A stretch of DNA of 64,000 nucleotides. It comes from Acheta domesticus. Taxonomy: Eukaryota > Arthropoda > Insecta > Orthoptera > Gryllidae. The stretch is from contig JAHLJT010008446.1 of NCBI GenBank assembly GCA_031308135.1, positions 161,405,504-161,469,503 of the forward strand. Reading direction: 5' to 3'. The number at the start of each line of letters is the position of its first letter. Within the stretch, counting starts at the first letter, position 1. A program made the position numbers and the translations under genes. Shown one piece after another: positions 1-10,320 of the stretch. Below the pieces are notes generated by a model. That model ran no database searches. It saw only the letters and a program-made list of their open reading frames with translations, and was not told where the DNA came from.

Positions 1-610
1 TGGTACTTGACCTTATTTAAAGTGCTAAATTTGTACAACCGACTTTGTTTGAGGTAAAAATCTTTATATTCAATTTTGCAGTTTTTAAAAAGTTTTTGCA
101 TTTTTCGAAAAATTGGGGATATCAACGAAAATGATACCAACATTATTTCCTTAAACGTCCTTTGCACTATTCAATAACAAAATATAATAAAAAAATTCGA
201 GCCATTTTCTTTTAACTTTGAAAATATCCGACGGGCTTAATGTAAAGTACCCCCAAATATTAAAATATCGGTTTCAAATTCCAGGGGCCTTGAGACAAGT
301 AAAAACTATCGGGGAATATAAATTTTGAAGAATATCGGCTGAACGCTTTAGGCGCTAGCGTTGACCACAGACAGACGGACGGACGGACGTTTTGCCGTCA
401 GTCAATTTTACAGTATCAAGAAGCAAGGAAACATGGACTTTGACTACACCATGAGGTAGATGATTTTTTCCCTTAATTTAGCAACAGGTTTTATCAAATT
501 TTTCCTCACCAGATTCCAGCTATAAGAGTTTTTCTGGCGAAAATTAGCCGTTTTCCGGCGCACGATTACGTAACTTTCTCTTCTTACGAAGATTCGTAAG
601 GCGAGAAAGT
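1..610 (-). mobile_element. Helentron/HINE-like element, partial copy cut by the window edge
   Basis: This segment matches 22313-22923 and 61555-62163 almost base for base in order: the same start, a block rich in GACGGACGGACG (about 370-392), and a terminal hairpin at about 568-610 in which CTTTCTCTTCTTACGAA pairs with TTCGTAAGGCGAGAAAG. The right end GGCGAGAAAGT followed by an A run is the shared family terminus. The other end lies outside the window. No coding capacity is seen. The minus strand is assigned because the hairpin terminus is treated as the 5' end of the family. The family is certain from multiple copies; the class assignment is inference. Confidence 0.75.
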
Positions 611-649
611 AAAAATGACATACAATTTTGATAGTAATATTTAAAATAA

Positions 650-1060
650 AGAATGAAACATAAAATGAAACATCAATGAGATACGAAAAAATAGTGTATG
701 TTATGTATATGTTAAAATTTTAGGAGCCAACAATTAAACACGGCTAAAAATGAATTATATGATGTGGAATTATCCTTTTAAACATTTTTAGATTTTATAA
801 TTTTTATAGCTTAATTTAAAACGGTAAAATCTCTCCCGTCTATTTATATATTTTGTACTGATTATATATTTTTTTCGTAGTGAGTAAAGACGGGAGAAAT
901 TTACCAAATTAAATTGAGCTATAAATAAATTATAGAATATAAAAAAGTTTAAAAGGATAATTCTGCATTTTATTATTTTTATTTACTTGTTTTTCATTGT
1001 TGTCTTTTAAAATTATAACGTATTTTTTCGTGTTTACTCTCTGTTCATCAGTGAAACTCA
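650..1060. repeat. Long imperfect inverted repeat (foldback)
   Basis: Two AT-rich arms are reverse complements of each other. The core of the left arm (about 760-842, with GGAATTATCCTTTTAAAC and AATCTCTCCCGTCT) pairs with the right arm (about 887-970, with AGACGGGAGAAATTT and GTTTAAAAGGATAATTC). Weaker pairing continues out to about 650 and 1060. The loop is about 45 bases. It could be a foldback MITE or a source of hairpin RNA. No target duplication was recognised. Confidence 0.65.
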
Positions 1061-1229
1061 TCCCAGAAAGAAAGAAAAAGGGAAAGCATGATAGAAAAAC
1101 TGCTATTAACACATTAAACATTCACTTCAATGACATCATTTTTACTTTTTAAGGCAATATTAAAAAATGTTATTTTATTGACTTGAATGGCTATTAAAAT
1201 TCTTTCCCCTTTCAACGTTCAACAAAACC

Positions 1230-2780
1230 ATGTAATACCGCAGTGCACGGCGGCGCGACGACGTCGTGATTGCACTGCGCAAACGCTGACCTATCCCAAC
1301 GTCTCTCCTCCTGATTCGGGCCCATTAGTTACCTGACCTCGCAATGAATTTCGACACGCTGCTATGGAGCAGCGTCGGCGGTGGCAGTAGCGGCCTTGCG
1401 GGCGGTCGTCAGCGAGGTAGCCCGGGGCGACCGAACCAATCTGCAAAGGCGGTTCCTGCGCCTCCTCCCTTCTCTGGCGTGTTTTGGCCGCCGCCTCGCT
1501 CGGCCTCGGGTACTCGGTGGTAGAGATAACGGCGGCGGCGGCGGCGGCGGCGGCGGCAGCGTTAGAGGCGTTCGCCTCGCAAGCGGTGACTGCGTTGATC
1601 TTGCGGTTCTCCCTCTTCTTTCTCCTCGACGGCGCTTCGCTGCCCTCTACTTCTCTCTTCTTGTCCTCGTACCGACGTCACGCCTTTGTGAATTTACAAA
1701 TCACAACGCAATTATGCGTTTTAAAAGTCTATGGGCGTATGGTGCAGCGGTCTTAGGCAACGTTAGAGCAATACGTCCTTCTGCTGCGCTAATTATTCAA
1801 CTCTCGTGGCAATTATCAAACACTGTCTACTAATTAAATGTTTTAAGTAGCTTTCCTAACTTTTGATCTCTCATACAAAGTTCAAAAGGCACTTTTGAAC
1901 TTAGGCGGCCTGGCAATACTATTGAACGAAACTTTCGCCGGCATTCGCCTGGGCTGTCAATCACTTGCGGCCTAGCGCTAGTCACAACCACGAACTGACG
2001 GTCGAGTGCTACTGGTTAACTCCTAGGGGGGAGGACAGCTGCCTCCTCGCCTACACCTTGCTGGAAACGACTATGGAAGCAGAGTCAGCCGCTTGCGTCA
2101 GTGTTGAGCAATCGAGCGCGCTGGGTAACGTCTGCTGTGCAGGGTTGGCCATTTTCATACCGGCGAAAGCAAAGGGCCAATTCGCAAATTCAGGACGTTT
2201 TTTAATCGACTTGCAATGTGTATCGGCACCCAAAATTTACAGCATGTGATCAAAATAGCATGTACATTGAATGAAAAAAATATGAGGGTATGTTTCAACT
2301 TGTCACATCGCGGCATTCCCTTGTCAGTTGATCACTGTTCCCCTGTCAGTCACACTGATGTGCTAGAAATGATCAATGTTCACCATAACATAGTGCCCGG
2401 AACTTCTCAAAGAGCTGCCTTTTCAGGACAGAATATTTTTCGGCATTGAATCCTGCCCTGCACTTACAGGATACATTGTGAAATCTATACACCAGTTTAA
2501 TTACATTGATGCTATTATCTTCTGCAAAAACGAATTATATCTCAGCATGCATAAGCTGTGGCGGATACAACGTTGTTTCACCCACCTCGTTTGGACGCTC
2601 CAATGCTGGTTTTCTTACATTCTTGCTCCTATTACTGTCTTATAAAGTGGTCGGTGAAATATTTATATGCTCGTTTCGCGCCATCTTTCCAGCACTTCCA
2701 ACGTTGTTCCATGTTAGTCAATAATTGATGCAAGATTTTTCACGCAAAAATTAACTTAAACATAGTAATAAAATAGCACT
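1230..2780. other. GC-rich island followed by unassigned sequence
   Basis: About 1230-1660 is CpG-rich, unlike the AT-rich surroundings. It holds a (GGC)n tract at about 1529-1558 and a short open frame from the ATG at 1344 (59 codons, Gly/Pro/Ser-rich, starting MNFDTLLW). This could be a promoter-proximal exon or a TE fragment, but no splice partner or conserved domain is visible. Overlapping open frames at 1381-1833 and 1484-1756 are low-complexity by-products of the GGC tract. From 1830 to 2780 nothing is recognised except the dispersed repeat at 2213-2324. Confidence 0.35.
2213..2324. repeat. Dispersed repeat shared with 40098-40208
   Basis: The segment starting GCAATGTGTATCGGCACCC and ending CGGCATTCCCTTGT aligns collinearly with 40098-40208, including GGCATGTACATT-like and TGTCACATCGCGGCATTCCC blocks. 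Both lie beside GC-rich stretches. The family is unidentified. Confidence 0.6.
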
Positions 2781-2945
2781 GGCCGGCCCCGTGGCCGGGA
2801 TCGCCAAGACAGTAGTGTTGTGGCGATCTCGGAACCTAGGGTTCGAGTCCCGCCTCGGGTATGGGTGTATTCGTGTGTGTCAATTTGTATGTGGGCCTTC
2901 CTTTTACCCCTCACTATTATCATTCATCTTCCATATTCTCAGGGC
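2781..2945 (+). mobile_element. tRNA-derived SINE
   Basis: A tRNA-like head carries an A-box-like TGGCCGGGATCGC (about 2792-2804) and a B-box GGTTCGAGTCC (2840-2850), followed by CCGCCTCGGGT and a tail running into short-repeat sequence. A second member is at 32045-32198 on the minus strand, with the same order of GGCCGAGATCGC, a B-box variant and CGCCTCGGGC, and a related tail. The long variable region resembles a Leu/Ser-type tRNA ancestor. It is not a functional tRNA: the acceptor pairing and normal tRNA length are lacking. Two dispersed copies support a SINE family. Confidence 0.65.
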
Positions 2946-3337
2946 CAACAACAATGGGAAGTAAAAATCGGATCCAGCGATTGATGATCCCTCCTGATGA
3001 ATTGCATGCCCAACGTGGTCCGAAATGTCCTGTTCAAAAAAATGTCGATGGGAGAAGAGATTCGGATACAACATTGTTCCATAGAAATCAACAAATTGAA
3101 AAATTTGTCGCTTACAACGCTGGAAAGCCGACGCTTTAATTGTTGAAAAATGTTTTCACGGAATGATTTTCCGAAGTAATAGGAACCTATTAGGTTGATA
3201 TAAATGAATAAAATTGTGTTATTGTTTGCTTTTCATTTTGAGAATTGAATAAATCCCAATTTTATCATAATTGAGCAAGGCCCTGAGCCTTTCTGGTTCT
3301 TCATATATAAAAATTTATTATTCAAGTGGCGAATTAC
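2946..3337. other. No recognisable feature
   Basis: This is AT-rich sequence with a 92-codon open frame (2861-3139) that starts inside the SINE and shows no known domain. I see nothing else here. Confidence 0.4.
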
Positions 3338-3339
3338 CG

Positions 3340-3340
<1 letters not shown>

Positions 3341-3391
<51 letters not shown>

Positions 3392-3407
3392 TATATATAT
3401 ATATATT
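3341..3407. repeat. Compound microsatellite (CT)n(AT)n
   Basis: There is a run of about 24 CT units interrupted once, followed by about 9 AT units. Open frames across it encode only Leu/Ser or Arg/Glu runs and are artefacts. Confidence 0.95.
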
Positions 3408-5369
3408 TTGTGACGATTGGTACAGGTACCAGACGTCCCGGCGGTCGCAAAGACATTTGAAATGCGTGGGCTAGACGCAGGCGACAAGCGGCGGTGGCGC
3501 GAGCGCGCCCTGGTATCGCCTGGCCGCGACATTGCGCGGGTCAGCCGAGCCGGAAAATGGGGGGGTGACGCCGGTTCTCTCCCCTTCACGGAAGGGGGAA
3601 GTTCGCATAAATACAGCGAACGGAAGGAAAAAGCTTCTTCTTGACCAGACCACGGGTGCGAACAGTTTGACTAGACCACGGAAGTGAATAGTTTTCGTTA
3701 GTAAAGGAGGTGAGGTCGCCATTTTCTGCGGCGAGTATGCGTAGATGTACGGCACAGAAAATTTCAGTATTGTGAGAACGCCTAGTAACATTTTGAACAG
3801 TGGAGTAATGCAGAAATAGTGGAAACGGTAGTAAATCTAACAAGAAGTAATGGGCGACGTAATCATATTTGCGGCGGTTTGGTGGGCTGTATTAGAACAC
3901 CGGAATTAGTCGACCAGATTCGAGAGAGGGCAAGAAACCGCACTAGGAGACAGAAAAAAACATAACTTCCCTGAAGTGCGTGAACTATGAATATACGTGC
4001 ATGATCCGGTGAGAACGAAGACGAACGAGGAACGTACGAGAGAAGGACGTGGTGAATTGCTGTAGCGGAACGAACGGGACAAGGGTGTTGACGAACGAGG
4101 AAGGCACGAGAGAAGGGGATGGTCATTAGAACTGCAATCTAACGACACAGGACGACAGGCCACGAGACTTCGGCGACCAGCGTGCGGCGGAGGCGACGCT
4201 GCGCCCAGCAGAGCGCTCCACGGGCACTTCTAGCGACCCCAGACGCCAACGAGGTGGTAAGACCACGCGCTGTCGAGGTAACAAAATCCATTTTCCAGCA
4301 AAATTCGAAGTGTTGGGCAGTCGTGCATAGGACTGTAGGAAATTGTGTAGAAAAACAAGAACGGAACTGTGCGCATAACTGTGTCGGAGCGCGTGAATCG
4401 TTCAGGCAAAGTAAAGCAATGAAAAGATTGAAAGTGGGATAGAGTTCAAAAAAATGATGTACATTTTAGTTTGTGAAGCCTTGTAACTTCCATAACACGT
4501 GCTTAAACTTTTGACGGTGGATTATCATCCCCAATTACTAATGCGTAAAGATAGTAATGTAAAGGAAAGTTTTTTTTGTGTAACTCGACGAGTGCAGAAG
4601 CAATTTCTTGTAAACTTTAGTTACTTAAGTTAGTAACTTAAGTTACATAAATGTGTAATATTTTTTTGTTCGTAGATTAATAGATAAAGTACATCTTGAA
4701 AGAGGCTAATTACATGAGTAACAAATGTTTAATGTTTGAAAATTTATTGTGAATCAAAAGGTAATAACCGTGCACGGAATAAGTCAGCAAAGTAATGTTT
4801 ATTTTTATTGGCAGATGGAAGAAAGATTGATTAATTTATATGTCTTTTTTTGCCAAGTGTTGATTTAGATTTTTTTAAAACATCGTCTCTGTATTCTTAG
4901 CCAAGAATATACGACCAGTGAATTGAATTGTATTCGGGTTTACTTTCTCACCCATAAAGATCCTGCTCCCTGAGATATCAAAGCTCGCAAGAGCATTCGG
5001 TCTACGCCTCCAATCAACCGCTAATTATTATTATAATTAAAGTAGGGTAAGGCGTTAGAATAAATATATTATTTGCGCGGTTATATTGCTAAAGATTGTG
5101 TTAGGCAATTTAGTAGCGTAGTTGTAAACGAAGCAGTTCAAGAGAAAAGAAATTTAAAAAGATTATTTGGAATTAGCACGTAAATGAAGCAGAACGTGAT
5201 CCAGCAGCAGTATGGTGTGACATCGCCGATGGCAGGAGATGGATTAACGGCAATCGCCCAACAAACATGTAGAGGACCCAATGGGAAGTGATAAACTAAT
5301 AAATATGTAGTTAATGTGTATTATCAAGTGATAATGATAGTATTAAGTTAATATTAAGTTATAAGAATA
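3408..5369. other. GC-rich to AT-rich transcription-unit-like block, possibly LTR-element related
   Basis: About 3410-4440 is GC-rich and begins TGTGACGATTGG right after the microsatellite. It holds a TATA-like GCATAAATACAGCG (about 3606-3619) and paired near-repeats CCAGACCACGG / CTAGACCACGG. About 4440-5180 is AT-rich with no long frame. A short open frame starts at 5183 (MKQNVIQQQYGV..., 35 codons) and stops at GGGAAGTGA. The TG start, promoter-like box and long untranslated stretch recall the 5' LTR and leader of a Gypsy-type element, but I see no second LTR copy, no primer-binding site I can defend and no gag/pol. The identity is open. Confidence 0.25.
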
Positions 5370-5543
5370 ACTAGTGGTGCTTCCAACGCACATACTTTCT
5401 CGCACTGCTTCTATTTGGTCCTAAATGCTATTCCATTACTTCATAAACCAGCAAATTTTTCCGTTCCGAGTCTCGAAATCCGATCCTCAAAATTAACGAA
5501 GCAGCACTTATACTATAATTTTACTATGATATTAAATAGTATT

Positions 5544-6070
5544 GGAGGTGTTGATGGTACGAATAAATATATGTATTTGACCATATAGGATCAATCAAAA
5601 TTGATTTCAGGAATTAAAGTTTTTTTAAAAAACATTTATTATTGGCTCAAGGTTTCGCACGCTTTGTACATGCCTTTTCAAGAGCAATTATGGCAACGGT
5701 TAACAATGTTAAATAAATTAATATAAAACAATAGAATTTACAATTTTTAAGTTAAATATTTACAATGCTGTTACATCCACAAAACCCTGAAGGCTTGTCG
5801 AAACAGCAGTGTAAATATTTAACTTAAAAATTGTAAATTCTATTGTTTTATATTAATTTATTTAACATTGTTAACCGTTGCCATAATTGCTCTTGAAAAG
5901 GCGTGTACAAAGCGTGCGAAACGTTGAGCCAATAATAAATGTTTTTAAAAAAAGTTTAATTCCTGAAATCAATTTTGATTGATCCTATATGGTCAAATAC
6001 ATATATTTATTCGTACCATCAACACCTCCAATTATATCAGGATCAACAGGAAGAATTTACATCAATTTCA
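5544..6070. mobile_element. Near-palindromic insertion, possibly Penelope-like, with 15-bp target duplication
   Basis: The insertion is flanked by the exact 15-bp direct repeat ATATTAAATAGTATT (5529-5543 and 6071-6085). Inside, GGAGGTGTTGATGG... (from 5544) is matched by its reverse complement ending ...CCATCAACACCTCC (about 6016-6029), with arms of about 220 bases that differ at only a few positions. The loop of about 50 bases contains CTGAAGGCTTGTCGAAAC. Each arm carries GTGCGAAACGTTGAGCC followed by AATAATAAATG; such a GAAACGT core before an A-rich end recalls the hammerhead-like ends of Penelope-like elements, which also often insert as inverted partial copies with long target duplications. 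The duplication and palindrome are direct observations. The class is inference. Confidence 0.6.
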
Positions 6071-6120
6071 ATATTAAATAGTATTTATATATAATACACT
6101 ATTATATTAAAATCCCTATA

Positions 6121-6195
6121 TAGGGTTCGAACCCGGCATCTTCCGAAGCGAAGTGCTCAGCCCCAACACGCTCTAACCACCGTCGCCATTAGAGC
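6121..6195 (-). repeat. tRNA-like module inside the Helentron-like copy
   Basis: On the minus strand, an A-box-like GGTGGTTAGAGCGTG and a B-box GGGTTCGAACCC are followed by a short CCCTATATAGGG palindrome and ATTTTAAT. The same arrangement, with a different body, occurs in the copies at 21880-21960 and 61130-61205. It is not a likely functional tRNA. Confidence 0.55.
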
Positions 6196-6615
6196 GAGAT
6201 GCCGAATGAGTACTTATGTATTAGTCAAAATGTAATTCTTTCAGCTCTATCATTAGGAAGCCGGTAATTGTCAACATGCGAAAAACATGTCTTTTGGGCG
6301 ACAAAGAGGCAGCGGAGAAGGGCTTACTCCAAATCCTGTATCCGACGAACGACATCAGAAAAATAACTACTGCGAGAAAGTCTATGCCATTCTATAGTAC
6401 CACTAGCTTATTTATTTACTTACCGTTTCTTATTACACACGTGGAGAAAATTTAAAGAAATAATTTGAAGCGTTTTATGAGAAAAATATTTTTATACATT
6501 TGAAGGGAATATTACCCAAAAACGACTCGTTTTTTCAGAAAATTCTACTTAACCTTTCTTAAAGAGCTAATTTTGTACAAGAGACTTTGTTTGAGGTAAA
6601 AATCGTAATCTACAA

Positions 6616-8966
6616 TTTTGTAGTTAAATAAGTAACATTGTTTATATTAAGAAGGGTAACATATATGGGGAATATTCCAGTTAGTTTCAAATTATTTTAA
6701 ATGGCTCGCCCAATGCAGGTCTGAGTATATTCAAGTAAATATAATGGGATATGAAGACGTAATTATATGAAGAAATAATGTAACTCATTTCCGTTAAATA
6801 AATGTATGAAGTTGACGGATATGACTTCCATTATTTCTTCATCCATCACAACCAAATGCGCGGAAAATTTGTTTTTTTTTTTCTTTCGTAGCTCCGCGTG
6901 TTGTCAAAGACGTGCAAAAATGTTTAATTAGATTTACTACTCCCATACATCAATTAATTTTCTATCAAAATATCTTCAAATCTTAACCTGAATTATCTAT
7001 CTTGCTTGCCAAAAGAATCCAAGCTCTTCATTATGAACAATATCGAGGAGATTGCACAGTTTAGTAAATTATTAATAATATTCGTTTTAAGGAAAATAGC
7101 CATCTTAATGACGTCGCGTTTTTAATATGACATATGTTTGTGACCATAAGTATTATTGGTAATAAATGGGCATGATTCATTGCATCGTCATTGCGAAGGA
7201 AATAGCCCCAAAAGGAGCAAAGCAGGCTCAAGATGTAGATGGAGATTTTCATTTGCGATATGTTTGCCAAGGGGTGTGTTGGCGAGCAGAGGCTGAGCCG
7301 CCAGCGAAATGGCCACGCTGCTCCAATCCCTCCGCTTCCAGGCGACGCGCGATGACAAATGCGCTCCCCTCGGCTGTGAGATCGAACAGAGACCTGCGCC
7401 GTAAGAGGCTGTCACTCCGTCTGCAGCCTCAGGCAACAATCAGTGGCGGAGGCCCAGAGGACCGCACCGCCGCAGCTGCCGCCGCCCGGTGGGACAAACG
7501 ATGACAGATGCCACCACTTTACGTGAATCAGTCTCCTGATCGATCCCAAAAGAGGTCCGGAGCAGTGCCACTGCACAGTCTACGCGCCACGGAACATGCT
7601 TGCCGCTTCCACTCGATAGCCTTTAAACGATTCAAGAAAGGATTGAAACTATTCCTCCTCCGTCTCGTCGCCTTCTTTTCGAGCGGGGAAAACCTGGCAC
7701 ATAAATCGTTTTCCCATATTCTCGCGAATTCTGGGCACGGACGAAGGGAAATCGCTTTAGGAGTCGAAGCGCAACCATTTCAATAAACGTTGGAGAAGAC
7801 ATGCTTTTTAGTTTTGCTTTATTTAACCAAATAAACCAACACTCAATTCCGTCGACCGGAGGAGGTGACTTAGGATATCCTGATCCTAGCGTGTCAGCTA
7901 GGTCGAATTAAGTCACTGCCTGGTGGAGAATTCTAGCAGTCGGCTGCTATGATCGTAATTTTCCGTGGTTTCTCCGATCAACGCCACGCGAATGCGAGAG
8001 TAGTACCCTAACAAATGGGCCACGGGCCGCGGGTGATATTTCCTTGCTCCTCCTTGTCCTATCCTCACCTCTTACTTACACACAGTTACACTAACATGTA
8101 CTACCGAACATCCCGGGAGACCGGCAGGGAGCTTAGAGCTTGTCACGGCTTAGGCGGTGCCCCGCTGGTGGGAGATATCTGATTGGGGAAAACCCCGCTA
8201 GCCGACGGGAGGTCGGTGCTGTATATCGCTATCCAGCGGGGGGAGACCACCGCCATCTCCTGTGGGAAAATCATGCACTACACTTACCGGACTAATGACC
8301 TTAGCAGTTGACGCGCACGGAATCACTAACAATAAATCAATCATCAACAATTCCGTCGGACCTGCACTTCAGCGTATACTTACCGTCGCCCAAAGAAAAA
8401 AATCGTTTGAAATTCTATCTTCGCAAGCACGCCGACAAACTTGTACAACCCACGATCCATGGAAGGGGGCGTTGACCAATCGCTAGCAGTTCGACCCTTC
8501 GCATTTGTGATTGGTGCAAAATTCAAGGGGCGGCAAAGACGCTGCCCCGGGGACGTCCCAAAGACACCCCGCCTTTAAATGTTTCAAACGTTACTACCAC
8601 TAAGTTTCGTTAAAAATTGTTTTCATTCGATTTCTACAAATTCACAAGAAGTTTAATTGCTTCGGTCTTCCAGAGTCGTGTCTGTGGTATTTTGATACCT
8701 TGCACAACGCGTGGTATTGGATTCTCACAGGTCTTCACGGAGCATGTTCACCTTATCAGCTCGTGCTCTGTTCGCCGAAAAGAGCCCGTCGCTCGCCTCC
8801 CTGGACTAACGGTGCTTGGAGCGAAGTCTACCTCACTCTTTCGGTACTGAGCACTTCCGCAATGCGCACGCATTGTAAACGGGATAGCGCTACCAAAACC
8901 CAAATTTTATGACTCGTTTTCTTCATTTTCTTTATTCAAATAGATGGTCACACATACCTCTATTTT
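6616..8966. other. Unassigned block with two GC-rich patches
   Basis: 6616-7160 is AT-rich with nothing recognised. 7240-7760 is GC-rich with open frames on both strands (for example 7166-7504 plus, 7188-7439 minus); none shows a known domain. 7850-8560 is GC-rich and contains AAGTCACTGCCTGG, a CCCGGGAGACCGGCAGG stretch and CCGCTGGTGGGAG / CCAGCGGGGGGAG near-repeats. It looks like untranslated retroelement sequence, but I cannot name the family. 8560-8966 has no clear feature. Confidence 0.3.
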
Positions 8967-9339
8967 ACTTTCCCGTTTATGTTAGTATATACAGGTGTCC
9001 GCGGAGGAAACATCGAAACTTCGATTATAAGCACTTAACCCGTCGATGCACCGAAGAAGAATATTACACTGAAACACTTAAGGAGCCTCTGAGGCCCCCT
9101 CCTAAATTTACAACGCGCAACGGAAGAAGCGAGGTAATTTTTAGTAGATTTAATGATAATGGTATTTTATTTCTTCACGTAGTTTACAACAGTAAGATTT
9201 TGATTATGATGTAATTTTTATTTGCAATTATTCCAATTAATAAAATATTTAGTGTTCTCCTCTAATATTTCTTTCACATTTTGTACAAACACACTTACTC
9301 TTTCAGCCCGTTTTGTGCGGCCATACATAAGAACAGGAA

Positions 9340-9424
9340 ATTATATATAAATAATTATACATATATATAATATATATATTATTATATATATTTATTATAT
9401 ATTATTTATTATATATATAATAAA
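9340..9424. repeat. (TA)-rich low-complexity tract
   Basis: This is a nearly pure run of TA and TATTA units within the piggyBac-like element. Confidence 0.9.
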
Positions 9425-10059
9425 CCAAAATATTTCTTTACATTTGTATTAATATTTAATTTAAAAAATCACTAACCTTTCCCGTTTACTTGTGGAAATT
9501 CTATTGCTGGCTCCTATGGATACACATTTGTGAATTTCAAAAACATTTAGGCGGTTCAATGTCTTTTCTGTGTTTTGGGATTGTTAATTTGATTTCATGT
9601 TTCGTTTTGAAAGTTTTTCGGTAGTTCATTTAGGAAAATCTGTCGCCACCAAGTGACATTTTCGTTCTAGTTTTTGGGCATAGTAATAGATATTGCATCA
9701 GTGTTGCAATATCTTTTACATTGTACGAGAGATGCATTGGTTATCGGCATGTTTGAAGTCTTGGCGTATACTAGCATCAACCATCTGATCCATCACATCT
9801 ACTCCAATCTTTGTTTTATTATATAATAAGATCATTTATGGTTTCATGTTTTCAAGACCAATAAATTGCTGATTGTAATGTATGGACATGTAAATAAATA
9901 CATTTCCTTTTGCTTTGGAAGACAGAGAAAAATTATTAGTATTAGCAGACACAGTAAAAAATGTTTGTTTTCAATTTATTTGGAATTTTTTTTGTGTTTT
10001 GACATGAAATTCTTAGCAGTGTAAGTTATTTTGTAACAGGAACTCTGCGAGTAAGGATG

Positions 10060-10320
10060 TAAACAAATATCCACAGAAATGTTCCATTCCTCAAGGGTTG
10101 GGTCCGTTCTTTCACATTTGCAGCCAAACCTTTCGCCAAGGGCTCGTCCTTTTACCTACCAAAGTATACGCTGCTGTTGAATCTAAATCCGTTCTCCACA
10201 TCACAACACGAGAATATTTTTAAGCCATATTTATCAGGTTTATTCCTCATATACGTTCTGAAAGATCACCGCCTTTCGTTCGTCATCAAAGTGCATGCAC
10301 ATTCGAATGTCTTCGAAAAT
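10060..10320 (-). pseudogene. piggyBac transposase fragment (DDE_Tnp_1_7)
   Basis: The minus-strand frame read from about 10275 down to 10154 gives SFRTYMRNKPDKYGLKIF followed by a C/D-rich turn and VYFGR. This matches the conserved piggyBac transposase block around the Arg-x-Tyr-hydrophobic-x-x-Lys-Pro-x-Lys-Tyr-Gly-x-Lys motif and the following Tyr-x-Gly-Lys turn. Upstream in the same frame stands a stop codon (ERR* before SFRTY), where the family has FRGRC; further stops and frame breaks follow. The full protein is normally close to 600 residues, so this is a dead remnant of the transposase that would cut and paste at TTAA. It lies inside the TTAA-flanked element, as expected. Confidence 0.75.

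Larger units (their letters stand above)
5370..6615 (-). mobile_element. Helentron/HINE-like composite copy
   Basis: It starts with ACTAGTGGTGCTTCC, GCACATACTTTCTCGC at 5370. An inverted copy of that end, TGCGAGAAAGT...CACTAG, lies at about 6371-6406, followed by about 200 bases matching the 22180-22430 part of the better preserved copy. The same order (ACTAGT end, tRNA-like block, CAACATGCGAAAAACATGTC motif, inverted end, hairpin arm) is found at 21021 and 57751. This copy lacks the middle part and the hairpin end has decayed. A palindromic element is inserted at 5544-6070. Confidence 0.7.

Noticed and set aside
1381..1833. 150-codon GC-rich open frame with a glycine run
   Set aside because: The length comes from a (GGC)n tract and high GC. 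No domain, no splice partner and an equally long frame in another phase (1484-1756).
2781..2860. Possible functional tRNA gene
   Set aside because: A and B boxes are present, but spacing is too long, acceptor pairing fails and a related dispersed copy exists at 32045, so it is a SINE.
3233..3644. Open frames with Arg-Glu or Leu-Ser runs
   Set aside because: Produced by the (CT)n microsatellite; no coding signal outside it.
6121..6195. Possible tRNA gene on the minus strand
   Set aside because: Located inside a repeat that carries similar modules in other copies; no cloverleaf could be closed by eye.
7166..7786. GC-rich frames as exons of a host gene
   Set aside because: No recognised domain; frames open on both strands as expected from composition; no clear splice sites joined to another coding exon.
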